DNA of 51,506 nt from a virus: IMG/VR virus record IMGVR_UViG_3300045049_000394, positions 1-51,506 of that record; one strand, written 5' to 3'. Numbering within the stretch: position 1 is the first letter of the stretch; the number at the start of each line of letters is the position of its first letter. The position numbers and the translations under genes are program-made. Shown here piece by piece: positions 20,260 through 29,301 of this stretch. The notes beneath the pieces are model-generated. The model was not told the DNA's origin. It searched no databases and saw nothing but the letters and a program-made list of their open reading frames with translations.

Positions 20260-20634
20260 ATGCCGGGATTCATCGTCGACGACAACAACGCCAAGCTCGT
20301 CGACCCGGCGGGCATGCGCATCGGCAACGGCGCGGCGAACATCGTGCAGGGCACGACCGGCGCCGCCACCGCCGAGATCAGCCTGAGCACGCTCACGTTC
20401 CCCACCTACCAAAACGGCACGCGCAAGCTGGTGCGGCTCGCGACCGGCACCAACGACGTGCTGTTCGCGTTCGGCCCTGCCAGCCAGGCGGGCAGCTTCA
20501 CGGGCCCCGCGAACATGACGTACATGCCGCAGCGCTGGGTCGAGTACACGACCATCGACCCGGCCGTCGACAAAAGCCTCTACATCTTGCAGGTGACGGC
20601 CGCGGGGCAGTTCCATCTGTCGGTGCTGGGGTGA
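20260..20634 (+). CDS. Hypothetical virion protein (124 aa)
   Basis: Beta-rich protein (AEISLSTLTFPTYQNG, KLVRLATGTNDVLFAFG) with little charge, typical of small head proteins. It follows the portal directly and is coupled to the next gene through GTGA at 20631. No family recognised; may be a connector or decoration component. Confidence 0.6.
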   Translation: MPGFIVDDNNAKLVDPAGMRIGNGAANIVQGTTGAATAEISLSTLTFPTYQNGTRKLVRLATGTNDVLFAFGPASQAGSFTGPANMTYMPQRWVEYTTIDPAVDKSLYILQVTAAGQFHLSVLG

Positions 20635-20852
20635 AGGCCGACGGCTACGATCGTGCCGTCGTGCGCTCACGCCTGCGCGGTCTCCGCGAGCGACAGGACA
20701 AGGCCCCCTCGCTCTGGCCGGTGCTGGACGCCGAACGCCGCGAGTTCATGGTCGACTGCGAGTTCTGCCCGTCGCGCATGCCGCTCAGCGCGATGACGTT
20801 CCACATCCGCCGGCACGCGCGGCGGGGCGACGCCAAGCTGCCCGCGGTCTGA
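20631..20852 (+). CDS. Small C2H2-like protein (73 aa)
   Basis: GTG start at 20631. Contains CEFCPSRM followed by FHIRRH, a C-x2-C...H-x3-H arrangement like a classical zinc finger, in a basic protein. It lies between head genes; possibly a DNA-binding accessory protein. Function not recognised. Confidence 0.6.
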   Translation: MKADGYDRAVVRSRLRGLRERQDKAPSLWPVLDAERREFMVDCEFCPSRMPLSAMTFHIRRHARRGDAKLPAV

Positions 20853-20855
20853 CCG

Positions 20856-21734
20856 GTGCCGCGCGACTTCGCCTCGGTTCTCAAGCGCAACGCCGGCGAG
20901 ATGCGCCAGCTCGAACAGGGCAGCGCCGACGAGTTCCTGAAGCTGCTGTACAAGCTGCGCGACGACGTGCGCGGACGGCTGGCTGCGCTGCAGCCGGCAG
21001 ACGCGCCGCTCAGCGCGTTCCGGCTCAACGCGGTGCTGGGCGAGGCCGAGGCCGGCATCATGCAGCTCGAGGCGCAGTCGCACCAGCTGTACGGCCGGCA
21101 GTCGCAGCACGCGGTCGATATGGCGGTCGAGCACGTCGGCGAGGAGCTCGACCAGCTGGCGAGGGCGTTCGATGAGAAGCCGCTCGAGGTCACGCTGGAC
21201 GCGGCGCGCGCTCTGGCCGACCCGGCGCAACAGCTGCTAGCGAATCACTTCGACACCTCGGTGAAGCGCTACGGGCTGGACCTGCTCAACGGTGTGCGGC
21301 AACGGCTGTTCATCGGCATGCGGGTCGGCGACCCGTACGGCCAGGTCGTCAACGATATCGCCGGCGAGCGCGGCCCGCTTGGCGCCGTGGGGCGCAGCAA
21401 CGCCGAGCGCCTGGTGCGCACCGAGACCAGCCAGGCCTACGGCTCGGCGCAGCACAGCGGCATCGCGCAGGCGGCGCGCCAAGCGAAGGGCCTCAAGAAG
21501 ACGTGGTTCCACGTCGGCTCGTACCCGTGCGACGTGTGCATGCCGCTGCACGGCACCGAGCGCCCACTCGACGGGACCTGGACGATTCGCATCGGCAAGA
21601 AGACGCGCAAGGTCGCTCACGCACCGGCGCATCCGAATTGCACCTGCCGCGTCGTCGCCATGAAGCCGTCGTGGCGCGCGGGGCTGCAGAAGCTTGGTTA
21701 CCTAGAGCGTCCCGGCGAGCAGCCGGCGCTCTGA
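20856..21734 (+). CDS. Mu gpF-like minor head protein
   Basis: 292-aa protein with a helical N-terminal half and a C-terminal MuF-type domain: NAERLVRTETSQAYGSAQ, then YPCDVCMPLHGTERP (about 223) and AHPNCTCRVV (about 258), the Cys/His signature of the family. MuF proteins are minor capsid proteins following the portal; some are injected. GTG start at 20856, three bases after the preceding stop. Confidence 0.85.
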   Translation: MPRDFASVLKRNAGEMRQLEQGSADEFLKLLYKLRDDVRGRLAALQPADAPLSAFRLNAVLGEAEAGIMQLEAQSHQLYGRQSQHAVDMAVEHVGEELDQLARAFDEKPLEVTLDAARALADPAQQLLANHFDTSVKRYGLDLLNGVRQRLFIGMRVGDPYGQVVNDIAGERGPLGAVGRSNAERLVRTETSQAYGSAQHSGIAQAARQAKGLKKTWFHVGSYPCDVCMPLHGTERPLDGTWTIRIGKKTRKVAHAPAHPNCTCRVVAMKPSWRAGLQKLGYLERPGEQPAL

Positions 21735-21772
21735 TGCGTCTGGCGGCGCGGTAGTCCGCCAAAGGAGCCACG

Positions 21773-22564
21773 ATGTTCGAGCGGTATCGGGTCGCCTTCG
21801 CGGCGCCCCAAGATGCGCCTGGTGGCGGCGGTACGCCACCGAACGCGGGTGTCGGCGCCGGTACGGTCGACGTCAACGAGCTGGTCAACCAGGTCGTCGG
21901 CAAGCGCGTGAAGAAGGAATTCTCTCGCATGATGGAGTCCCTGCCCACGCTCATCCAGGGCGCGATCAAGGAAGCCATCGGGCAGAAGCCCGCCGACGGT
22001 GCGAACGGCCAGCAGCCTGCTCCCGCCAATTCCGGCGAAGGGCAGGACCGACTGTCCCTGAAGGGACTACACGAGCAGATCGCCAACCTGCAGAAGGGGA
22101 TCGAGTCCGAGCGCCAGGCCCGCCAGAAGGCGGAGGACGGCAATCGGCTCCTGCGCATCCGCTCCGAGGTCGAGAGCCACGTGCTCCGCCACCTCGGCGC
22201 GGACTCGCCGAACGCGCCTTTGGTCCTCAGCCACTTCCTGCCGTCGTTCTCGGAGGAGAACGGCGCGGTCGGGCGCAAGACCAGGGACGAATACGGGACC
22301 GAGCAGTTCGTCGGGGTGAAGGACGCCGTGGACGAGATGTTCAAGCAGGAGCTAAAACACCTCCTGCCGGCTCGCAACGGTACGCTCCCGCCGGCACGCG
22401 TCCAGCCGACCGTCGGCTCGACGTTCCGGCCGCCCGGCCCCGCCTCGCCCGTGCAGATGAACCCGCTCGCCGCGGAGTTCATCGAGGGGCTCGCCGCCAG
22501 CGGCCGCCCGGAGATGGCCAACGCGGTCATGGCCTCGCTGCAGAACGGCACTGCTCCGAAGTAG
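21773..22564 (+). CDS. Capsid scaffold/assembly protein
   Basis: 263-aa protein directly before the major capsid gene, the usual scaffold position. Predicted content fits: helical stretches (VNQVVGKRVKKEFSRMM, HEQIANLQKGIESERQARQKAED), Gln/Pro-rich linkers, and a helical C-terminus. Scaffold proteins shape the prohead and leave or are cut afterwards. No protease gene or protease motif was found nearby. AAAGGAGCC precedes the ATG. Confidence 0.7.
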   Translation: MFERYRVAFAAPQDAPGGGGTPPNAGVGAGTVDVNELVNQVVGKRVKKEFSRMMESLPTLIQGAIKEAIGQKPADGANGQQPAPANSGEGQDRLSLKGLHEQIANLQKGIESERQARQKAEDGNRLLRIRSEVESHVLRHLGADSPNAPLVLSHFLPSFSEENGAVGRKTRDEYGTEQFVGVKDAVDEMFKQELKHLLPARNGTLPPARVQPTVGSTFRPPGPASPVQMNPLAAEFIEGLAASGRPEMANAVMASLQNGTAPK

Positions 22565-22589
22565 TCGCTTCGCAACCTAAGAGGATCAC

Positions 22590-23714
22590 ATGGCTGTTTA
22601 CTCGATCAGCGACATGGGCGCGTCGTTCTCGACCGTCTATCGCAAGAAGGTCTCGCAGACGCAGCGCAAGACGCCGACCCTGCGCGTCCTCGCCGCGCTC
22701 GGCTCGTTCAAGCAGGGCAACACCGGCCAGACGATCAACTGGACCCCGAAGTTCCAGGGCCAGGTCGCCGGCAACGCCAACCTCGACGGCGGCGCGTTCC
22801 TGACGCCGGCGTCGGACCAGCCGGCGCCCGCGCAGACCGTCTACGGCACGCAGGAGGCGCCCGCGCGCGTCACCGACGACATGCTGTGGAAGGGCGGCGT
22901 CTCGGCGGGCATCCCGGCCGAGTTCAACACCTTCGCCGACCCGTACATGGAGGCGCGCGCCGACGCGCTCGAGGCGCTGCTGAAGCTCACCAACCAGCAG
23001 GTCTACACGGGCACGGGCTCGAACAACCAGATGGTCGGACTGTCGTCGGGCGTCGCCGCCACCGGCACCTACGCCAACGTGAACCAGGCGACGTTCTCGC
23101 AGTGGGCGTCGACGGTGCTGCTGAACGGCGGCACGCTGCGCTCGACCACGATCGGCCTCCTCAAGGCCTTCCTGCGCACCGTCGCGGCGGCGTCGAAGGC
23201 GGGCCGGCCGAACCTCGGCTTCTGCACCGGCGCCATGATGGACGTGATCGAGGCCCTCTTCGACCCGTTCCTCATGCTCCCGCAGCCGACGATGCCGACC
23301 GGCGCGCCGTCGCGCGAGGTCGCGATCCGCAATCCGGGCAGCATCCGCACCATCGGCGGCGACATCAACATGGACGGCTTCCGCGTCCTGTATTGGCAGA
23401 CGGGCGGCGTTTACTTCGTCGAAGACCCGGACGTGCAGAACACCGCCGTCGCCAACCCGACGAACGGCATCTTCTTCCTCAACTCGAACGAGATCGACCT
23501 CTGGTTCCTCCCGCCGCCGGGCCCGCGCTATGCCGCGCAGGACGTGCAGGCGGTGCAGGCGGTCGAGCAGGACCTGGGTCCCATCGCCAACTGGCAGCTC
23601 GAGTCGATCCCCCGCGGTCGCATCGACCACGCGATGCAGTGGGACCTCACCGGCAAGCTCGGCCTCAAGCTGACGTCGCGCAACGCGCACGGCTGGCTCG
23701 GCGACATCCAGTAA
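22590..23714 (+). CDS. Major capsid protein
   Basis: 374-aa protein after the scaffold, consistent with an HK97-fold major capsid protein. Beta-rich with conserved-looking segments (WTPKFQGQVAGNANLDGG, EFNTFADPYMEARADALEA) and a C-terminal domain ending LKLTSRNAHGWLGDIQ. Strong Shine-Dalgarno AAGAGGATC before the ATG fits high expression. The subfamily was not determined. Confidence 0.8.
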   Translation: MAVYSISDMGASFSTVYRKKVSQTQRKTPTLRVLAALGSFKQGNTGQTINWTPKFQGQVAGNANLDGGAFLTPASDQPAPAQTVYGTQEAPARVTDDMLWKGGVSAGIPAEFNTFADPYMEARADALEALLKLTNQQVYTGTGSNNQMVGLSSGVAATGTYANVNQATFSQWASTVLLNGGTLRSTTIGLLKAFLRTVAAASKAGRPNLGFCTGAMMDVIEALFDPFLMLPQPTMPTGAPSREVAIRNPGSIRTIGGDINMDGFRVLYWQTGGVYFVEDPDVQNTAVANPTNGIFFLNSNEIDLWFLPPPGPRYAAQDVQAVQAVEQDLGPIANWQLESIPRGRIDHAMQWDLTGKLGLKLTSRNAHGWLGDIQ

Positions 23715-23724
23715 CGGAGACGAC

Positions 23725-24138
23725 ATGGCGCGCTACTTCCTCGGCCACACGCACCACCTCGAGATCAGCGAAGACCGAAAGCAGGCCCTCGAGCGCAAGT
23801 ACGGGGGCACCGTCATGGGCGGCATGCAGGCAGGGCAAGACCCAGAGCGCGCCGACATGGTGGAGATCCCGCTGATGTTCGGCGGCGGCAAGGCCGCGGA
23901 CGGGAAGATGAAGGCGGTCCCGCTCAAGAAGAACGGGATCGCCTTCGGCTTTCTCGGCCACGGCTTCTGGCACATCGGGCCGGGGGAGTACGTCGACCTG
24001 TCGGACGACATCCCGATCGCGACCGTGCGCGCCGCGGCGCCCCAGTTGCTCACCAAGGCCGAGGCGCTCGCCGCCGGCCTCTGCAACGAGGACGGCTCCG
24101 TGAAGGCGCCGAAGGCCGAGGCGCGCACCAAGCAGTAA
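23725..24138 (+). CDS. Hypothetical head protein (137 aa)
   Basis: Follows the major capsid gene. N-terminal TKxH-like region (YFLGHTHHLEISEDRKQALE), then a beta-rich part (IAFGFLGHGFWHIGPGEYVDLS) and an Ala/Lys-rich tail. Perhaps a capsid-binding or vertex protein. No family recognised. Confidence 0.6.
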   Translation: MARYFLGHTHHLEISEDRKQALERKYGGTVMGGMQAGQDPERADMVEIPLMFGGGKAADGKMKAVPLKKNGIAFGFLGHGFWHIGPGEYVDLSDDIPIATVRAAAPQLLTKAEALAAGLCNEDGSVKAPKAEARTKQ

Positions 24139-24183
24139 CCCAATCACAGACGGGCGCGGCGACGTTGCCCGTAGGAGCATCCC

Positions 24184-24591
24184 ATGCCTCTTCCGAATCC
24201 CTCCACGCAGTTCGACGCCGTGCTGGTCGGGCACAACTCGACCGGCCTCAATCGCGACCAGACGCAGACGCCGGCGTTCGCGGCGACGCTCGCGCTCGAC
24301 GCCTCGCTCGGCACCATGATCGTCGTGTCGCTGACGGGCAACGTGACGTCGTGGTCGATCGCCAACGCGCAGCCCGGTGAGTTCGTCACCGTCGTCTTCG
24401 TCCAGGACGCGACGGGGTCGCGCACGCTGGCGTCGAACGCCTCGAACATCAAGTTCCTCAACACCACCTACCTCGGCTCGACGGCGGGCACCGCCCCGAC
24501 GCTGACCACGACCGCGAGCAAGCGCGACTCGTTCACGTTCCGTTTCGACGGGACGAACTACGTCGAGCAGTCGCGCGTCATGAACATGTAA
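24184..24591 (+). CDS. Decoration-like beta protein, paralogue 1
   Basis: 135-aa beta-rich protein. VVSLTGNVTSWSIANA, FVQDATGSRTLAS and FRFDGTNYVEQSRVMNM define a domain seen twice more here: the next gene and the C-terminus of the fibre at 41254. The domain type is common in phage fibre and surface proteins. Two adjacent copies next to the capsid gene suggest capsid decoration (inference). Confidence 0.65.
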   Translation: MPLPNPSTQFDAVLVGHNSTGLNRDQTQTPAFAATLALDASLGTMIVVSLTGNVTSWSIANAQPGEFVTVVFVQDATGSRTLASNASNIKFLNTTYLGSTAGTAPTLTTTASKRDSFTFRFDGTNYVEQSRVMNM

Positions 24592-24601
24592 GGGGCGCCC
24601 C

Positions 24602-25066
24602 ATGGCTGGAAACCAGAAGATCCAAGTCAACGGCGTGACGGCGCAGCCGTTTCGCCCGGCGCTGAACTTCGTGCCGCTCTCGGGCTCGACGATCCCGCTG
24701 GCCGACGACACCGTCAACGGCGCGACCGTCGTGACGCTGCCCGGTCAGCCGCTCACGGCGACGGTGGCCTTCTCGGCCACCCCGACGTTCAACGTCGCGA
24801 CGGCGGCCGTGCAGCGCATCGTGCTCACCGGCAACATCACCGGCTGGACGACCCCGGCGGGCGCCTACGAGGGCCAGAGCCTGACGATCAAGTTCATCCA
24901 GGACGGCACCGGCTCGCGCACGCTCGCCGGCACCCCCGCGAACCTGCGCTTGGCAGGCGGCGCGCTCACGTTGTCCACGGGCGCGAACAAGTGCGACACG
25001 CTCAACTTCCTTTGGGACGCGACGCTGACCCAGTGGATCGAGGAGTGCCGCGCGCTGAACGCGTGA
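24602..25066 (+). CDS. Decoration-like beta protein, paralogue 2
   Basis: 154-aa paralogue of the preceding gene: LTGNITGWTTPAGAYEG, FIQDGTGSRTLAG and FLWDATLTQWIEECRALN align with its motifs. An extra N-terminal 45 residues replace the shorter arm. Tandem paralogues after the capsid gene imply a gene duplication and a surface role. Confidence 0.65.
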   Translation: MAGNQKIQVNGVTAQPFRPALNFVPLSGSTIPLADDTVNGATVVTLPGQPLTATVAFSATPTFNVATAAVQRIVLTGNITGWTTPAGAYEGQSLTIKFIQDGTGSRTLAGTPANLRLAGGALTLSTGANKCDTLNFLWDATLTQWIEECRALNA

Positions 25067-25073
25067 ACCAATC

Positions 25074-25517
25074 ATGCCGAACAACACGCTGTTCTCGCTC
25101 TTCAAGGTGTCGGTGGACGTCGCCGACGACTCGTCGCTCGCCGAGCCTCTGGCGCACGGCGCTGCGACGGTCACGCAGAACCGCGACAACAAGTCCTTTG
25201 TCAACAAGTACCAGGTGCTCCCGGGTCAGTCGGAGCAGCTGATCGACTTCTCGACGACGCTGACGCTCGGCTACCGCTGGGCGATCTTCAGCGACTACCC
25301 GATCCTCATTCGGGCGAACGGTCCGTCAGCGACGCAGCTCACGTTGGCCAGCGGCAACGTCGCCGCGACCAACGTGGGCGCGCCGCTGCCGTACCAGTGC
25401 GTGCACGTCTCGACGTCGCAAATCACCTCGCTGCGGCTCGCCCCGATCGTCGGCGCGTCGCAGCTGGCGAACGTCAAGGTCATCATCATCGGCGACCCGA
25501 CGAACGCGTACACCTGA
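25074..25517 (+). CDS. Hypothetical virion protein (147 aa)
   Basis: Beta-strand-rich, low-charge protein (ATVTQNRDNKSFVNKYQVLPG, LTLGYRWAIFSDYPILIRA). It lies between the decoration paralogues and the connector genes, so a structural head role is likely. No family recognised. Confidence 0.6.
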   Translation: MPNNTLFSLFKVSVDVADDSSLAEPLAHGAATVTQNRDNKSFVNKYQVLPGQSEQLIDFSTTLTLGYRWAIFSDYPILIRANGPSATQLTLASGNVAATNVGAPLPYQCVHVSTSQITSLRLAPIVGASQLANVKVIIIGDPTNAYT

Positions 25518-25518
25518 G

Positions 25519-25968
25519 ATGGCGACGAACCTACTTTTCGCCGACCAGTCGGACATGCTCCGGTTCTACCGGAACCTCGACAAGCTGTTCCCGCGCGTCG
25601 ATGCCGGCGGCAACATCAAGTACGACTGGAATGTCGAGCTCCGCAAGGCGATGGACGAGCTCGAGCGTCGGATGAACGCGCGCAAGGACGTGCCCGAGCG
25701 CTTCGAACTCGGGCGCATCGGCATTCGCGACCAGCAGCGCCTGCGCGACCCGGTGGCCTGCCTGGCGATCTACTTCCTGTTCATCGGCGACGACTCGCAC
25801 GGCGACATGGACGACTTCTATCGCGTCAAAGCCGACCAGTTCGAGCGGCTGGCTCAGGGGATGATCGAAGCCGTGGCGCTGCAGATGGACTACGACTCGG
25901 ACAACTCCGGCGTCATCGAGGACATCGAGAAGGACCAGCCCTTCCCGACCCGCTTCATTCGGGGGTGA
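25519..25968 (+). CDS. Head-tail connector candidate (149 aa)
   Basis: Mostly helical protein (SDMLRFYRNLDKLFPR, ELRKAMDELERRMNARKDV, DQFERLAQGMIEAVALQMD). Position after head and before tail-completion genes fits a head-tail adaptor of the gp6/gp15 type. Assigned from order and helical content only. Confidence 0.55.
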   Translation: MATNLLFADQSDMLRFYRNLDKLFPRVDAGGNIKYDWNVELRKAMDELERRMNARKDVPERFELGRIGIRDQQRLRDPVACLAIYFLFIGDDSHGDMDDFYRVKADQFERLAQGMIEAVALQMDYDSDNSGVIEDIEKDQPFPTRFIRG

Positions 25969-25971
25969 CCC

Positions 25972-26475
25972 ATGGTCGCGCTGCTGGCGCCTGATCGCGC
26001 CTACGAAGAGCTCGAGGAGGCGGTGGCCGGAGCGTTCAGCCCGGATGAGCTCATGGAGCTCGGGCAGCTCGCGGTAACGATCGTGGTCGCGCGCACCAAG
26101 CGCGGCATTGACGCCGACGGGAAGACGTTCAAGGCGTACTCGCCGGCGTACCTACTCGAGCGCCAGCGGGCGTCGCTGCGCACGACGCCGGTAGACCTGG
26201 CCGTCAAGGGCCACATGCTCGGAGGGATGGTGCCGAGCGTGACCGGAACGAACGAGGTCACCGTCGGGTTCGTCAGCGCCACCGAGGCGATCAAGGCCGC
26301 GGCGCACACCGATGGCGTCGACCGCAGCGTCAGCACGCGCGGGCGCAAGGGCGGCGCGCACCAGCGGCGCATGCACCTGCCAAAGCGCGACTTCCTCGAC
26401 GTGCGCCTGCCGGCCGAGATCGACCTCGTGGCAGAGGCGGCCTCGGAGATGATGGCCGAGAAGGCGGGGGGATGA
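25972..26475 (+). CDS. Virion morphogenesis / tail completion protein (Mu gpG-like)
   Basis: 167-aa protein with the pattern RTKRGIDADGKTFKAYSPAYLLER, a LxxxGHMLGGM motif, a conserved FVSATEAIKAAAHxxG and a C-terminal KRDFLDV. This matches the phage virion morphogenesis / tail-completion family found between connectors and tail genes. Its TGA is overlapped by the next ATG. Confidence 0.75.
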   Translation: MVALLAPDRAYEELEEAVAGAFSPDELMELGQLAVTIVVARTKRGIDADGKTFKAYSPAYLLERQRASLRTTPVDLAVKGHMLGGMVPSVTGTNEVTVGFVSATEAIKAAAHTDGVDRSVSTRGRKGGAHQRRMHLPKRDFLDVRLPAEIDLVAEAASEMMAEKAGG

Positions 26476-27461
26476 GCGCGCCCAAGCCGACGATCGAGAA
26501 CGTACACTCGACGCTGCTCACCGCCTTCAACGGCTTCCCGCTCCGCGATGGCTCGTACATGAGCGCGGGCGACGACTACGACGACGTCGAGCACGTGCCG
26601 ACGGGGCAACTGCCATATCTGCTGTTCGACGTCGGCAACATCGTCCTGCGCCCCTGGCAGAACTTCCAACAGTGGATCGCATGGGACGTGCCAGCGACGC
26701 TTAAGGTCATCGGCGAGGCCGGGCCGGCGATGAAGCGGCGCCTCCTCGCCACGTACCACGACCTGGTGGCGCGCACGAAGCAAGTGGTCGGCCTCCCCGT
26801 GGACGACAGCGGCACCCTGGTGCCATTCAGCGACAAGACGATGGCGCTCTACGACCGCGACCAGCTGACGTTCATGGCTGACCGCGGGGCGCCGTACATC
26901 ACCAACTTCGTGCCGGATCGAGTGAGCGGCGCCTTCGGCTACGCGCGGGTGATGTTCCATCTCGAGACGGTCATCGACTACGACCCGCGCCAGCTGTCGA
27001 CCGTCGAGTACTTCCAGATGGGCATCAACCCGCAGCTGCCTGGCCAGCTGTTCGACGATCCGACACTGCTCGGCCGCATCGGCATCGCGGTTACGCCGCC
27101 GGAGAACGTGCTGGCCTTCGGACCCTATACGACGAGCGACCCGCGCGTGAATCCGCTCGGCGGTAGGTTCACGCCCCCCGTTCCCGGGACGGACCCGCGC
27201 GACACCCTCATCTCCGTCAACGCGACGCCGTATGCGGTGGCGCTGTCGGCAGGCTCGCCGAGCGCGCAGCTCTCCGCAATCGCGACTTGGGGCAACTACC
27301 GTAGCGCCTACGTGCAGGGCCAGGCGCAATGGACGTCGAGCAACCCCAGCGTCGCGACCGTGAGCGGCGGCCTGGTCACACGCGTCGCGGCTGGCACGAC
27401 TGGCATCACGGCCACGTTCAACGGCATGGCCTCGAACACCATCACCGTCACCTGCACGTAG
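26472..27461 (+). CDS. Tail terminator-like protein with C-terminal Big_2 (Ig-like) domain
   Basis: 329-aa protein. The N-terminal 240 residues (PTIENVHSTLLTAFNG, LPYLLFDVGNIVLRPWQ) sit where a tail terminator or neck protein is expected. Residues about 245-329 form a bacterial Ig-like Big_2 domain: ALSAGSPSAQLSAIATW, WTSSNPSVATVSGGLVTRVAAGTTGITATF. Ig-like domains on phage virions often bind cell-surface sugars, so the virion neck may carry an adhesive decoration. The fusion is unusual. Confidence 0.65.
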   Translation: MSAPKPTIENVHSTLLTAFNGFPLRDGSYMSAGDDYDDVEHVPTGQLPYLLFDVGNIVLRPWQNFQQWIAWDVPATLKVIGEAGPAMKRRLLATYHDLVARTKQVVGLPVDDSGTLVPFSDKTMALYDRDQLTFMADRGAPYITNFVPDRVSGAFGYARVMFHLETVIDYDPRQLSTVEYFQMGINPQLPGQLFDDPTLLGRIGIAVTPPENVLAFGPYTTSDPRVNPLGGRFTPPVPGTDPRDTLISVNATPYAVALSAGSPSAQLSAIATWGNYRSAYVQGQAQWTSSNPSVATVSGGLVTRVAAGTTGITATFNGMASNTITVTCT

Positions 27462-27495
27462 CTCGAAGCCGGCGCCGCGCGCGCCAGGAGTCCGC

Positions 27496-29289
27496 ATGGC
27501 ACAGATTGGCGTCGTCACCTCCATCTCGTCGGTGGGCCCACAGGGCACGCCCGACATCAGTGAGGGCAACTTCTTCATGGCCGGCCAGACGCCGTGGGGC
27601 ATCGACGGCGCCTACCAGCCGTGCCCCTCGTTCCCGGCGTTCGTCCGGCTCTATGGCGGCCTCAACAAGCTGGTCGCCGTCGGCTCGCCCGACATCTGGA
27701 CCTACGAGACCACCGACGCGGTGGTGCAGGCCTACTACAACGCGAAGACCTACTTCGCCGAGAAGGGCCAGGGCTCGCCGGGCGTGCTGATGTTTTCGCG
27801 CGTGGTCGCTTCCTCGAGCGGCCCGACGGCCGCGACCGGCACGTTCAACGACGTCACCGGCGCCAACCCGAGCACATTCACCAGCAAGTTCAAGTCGAGC
27901 GTCGGCAACACGAAGACGGTGCAGATCCAGAACCCGTCGCCGCGCGCGGTGTACAACGCCGGCGCCGGCACCGTCGCCGTCACGAGCAGCAATGCCACGG
28001 TGACCGGCACCGGCACTGCCTTCGCCGCGACCGACGTCGGCAAGGGCATCCTCATCGGTGGCGTCGGCTACACCATCGCCACCTTCACGTCGGCCACGTC
28101 GATCACCATCTCGCCGGCCTATGCCGGCACCACGGCGTCGGGTTTGTCGTACTCGACCGCGCTGCCGAGCTGCCTCATCACGGTCAAGTTCCCCCAGGCG
28201 AACATCACCGAGGTCCGCAACATCACCAGCGCCGCCGATGCCGCAGACTACTCGGCGCGCTCCGAGCTCGTCACCCTCACCCTGCCGGGTGGCGGTTCGC
28301 TGCCCGCGGCCGCCGCGGCAACGAAGCTGACCGGCGGCTCGCAGGGCACGGTGGCCTACTCGGCGAGCGACGCCGACTATGTGGGCACCGTGACCGCGGC
28401 GAACGCCAAGTCGGGGCTGCAGTGCTTCAACGACCAGCGCCTGGGGCTCGGCTACGTCGCCGTGCCGGGCAAGTACTCGGCGGCGGTGCGCACCGGCATC
28501 TCGACGGCGAGCGCCTCGTTCTACCGGCTCGGCCTCATGTCCTCGCCGAGCGGCATCACGCTGGCGTCGGCGCCGGGTGACCTCAACGCCCAGGCCGGCA
28601 ATACGCTGTATTACCTGACGCCCCAGGTGAAGGTCACCGACGAGAACAGTGACTCGGGCGGCGGCCTCCTCATCGCCAACGAGGGATTCGTGGCGGGCAT
28701 GGCGGCCAAGATGATCCGCGACTACGGCGGCCCACACAAGTCGCCCGCCGGCAAGCAGCATCCGGCGACGTCGCTGCAGGACATCGAGCGGCAGTCGAGC
28801 AACCAGGAGCTCTACGACGACACCGCGTCCAACGTGCTCGCCGATTCGAACATCAACACGATTCGCAACAAGGGCGGCTTCTGCATCTGGGGCAACCGCA
28901 CCCTGGCGACCGACAAGCGCTGGGGGCAGTTCAACACCGCGCAGACGAATTGCAAGATCATCGTCGTCGGGCAGCTCATCCTCGAGAAGTACGTCCACGA
29001 GCCGATCGACCCCCAGGGCAAGCTGTTCGCGCAGGTGAGGGGCGACTTCACCGGCTTCCTGCTCGATCTGTTCAAGCGCGGCGCGCTTTTCGGCACCGAG
29101 CCAAACAGCGATCCGGCGAAGACGGACGCGTTCTCGGTCGTCTGCGACCGCACGAACAACCCCGACGCGGTGCTGGTCAACAACGAATTCCGTGTCGACG
29201 TCTCGTACGCGCCGACGCCGAACGCCGAGAAGATCACCTTCACCGTCTCGCCGGCGGCGCCGGGCTACGCCGGTCGCACCGCGCAGTAA
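27496..29289 (+). CDS. Tail sheath protein with inserted beta domain
   Basis: 597-aa contractile sheath subunit. The C-terminal part carries the sheath core (WGNRTLATDKRWGQFNTAQT, ILEKYVHEPIDPQGKLFAQV). Residues about 153-221 hold an inserted module (VTSSNATVTGTGTAF, ILIGGVGYTIATFTSATSIT, SPAYAGTTASG) repeated in the baseplate protein at 35606. The sheath plus tube gene downstream show a myovirus-type tail. AGGAGTCCGC precedes the ATG. Confidence 0.9.
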   Translation: MAQIGVVTSISSVGPQGTPDISEGNFFMAGQTPWGIDGAYQPCPSFPAFVRLYGGLNKLVAVGSPDIWTYETTDAVVQAYYNAKTYFAEKGQGSPGVLMFSRVVASSSGPTAATGTFNDVTGANPSTFTSKFKSSVGNTKTVQIQNPSPRAVYNAGAGTVAVTSSNATVTGTGTAFAATDVGKGILIGGVGYTIATFTSATSITISPAYAGTTASGLSYSTALPSCLITVKFPQANITEVRNITSAADAADYSARSELVTLTLPGGGSLPAAAAATKLTGGSQGTVAYSASDADYVGTVTAANAKSGLQCFNDQRLGLGYVAVPGKYSAAVRTGISTASASFYRLGLMSSPSGITLASAPGDLNAQAGNTLYYLTPQVKVTDENSDSGGGLLIANEGFVAGMAAKMIRDYGGPHKSPAGKQHPATSLQDIERQSSNQELYDDTASNVLADSNINTIRNKGGFCIWGNRTLATDKRWGQFNTAQTNCKIIVVGQLILEKYVHEPIDPQGKLFAQVRGDFTGFLLDLFKRGALFGTEPNSDPAKTDAFSVVCDRTNNPDAVLVNNEFRVDVSYAPTPNAEKITFTVSPAAPGYAGRTAQ

Positions 29290-29301
29290 CGAGGAGCCAG
29301 C

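Noticed and set aside
26001-27602. Minus-strand ORF of 533 aa opposite the tail terminator gene
   Set aside because: No motifs; mirror of high-GC coding DNA on the plus strand. Same reasoning applies to other long antisense ORFs across the head and tail genes.
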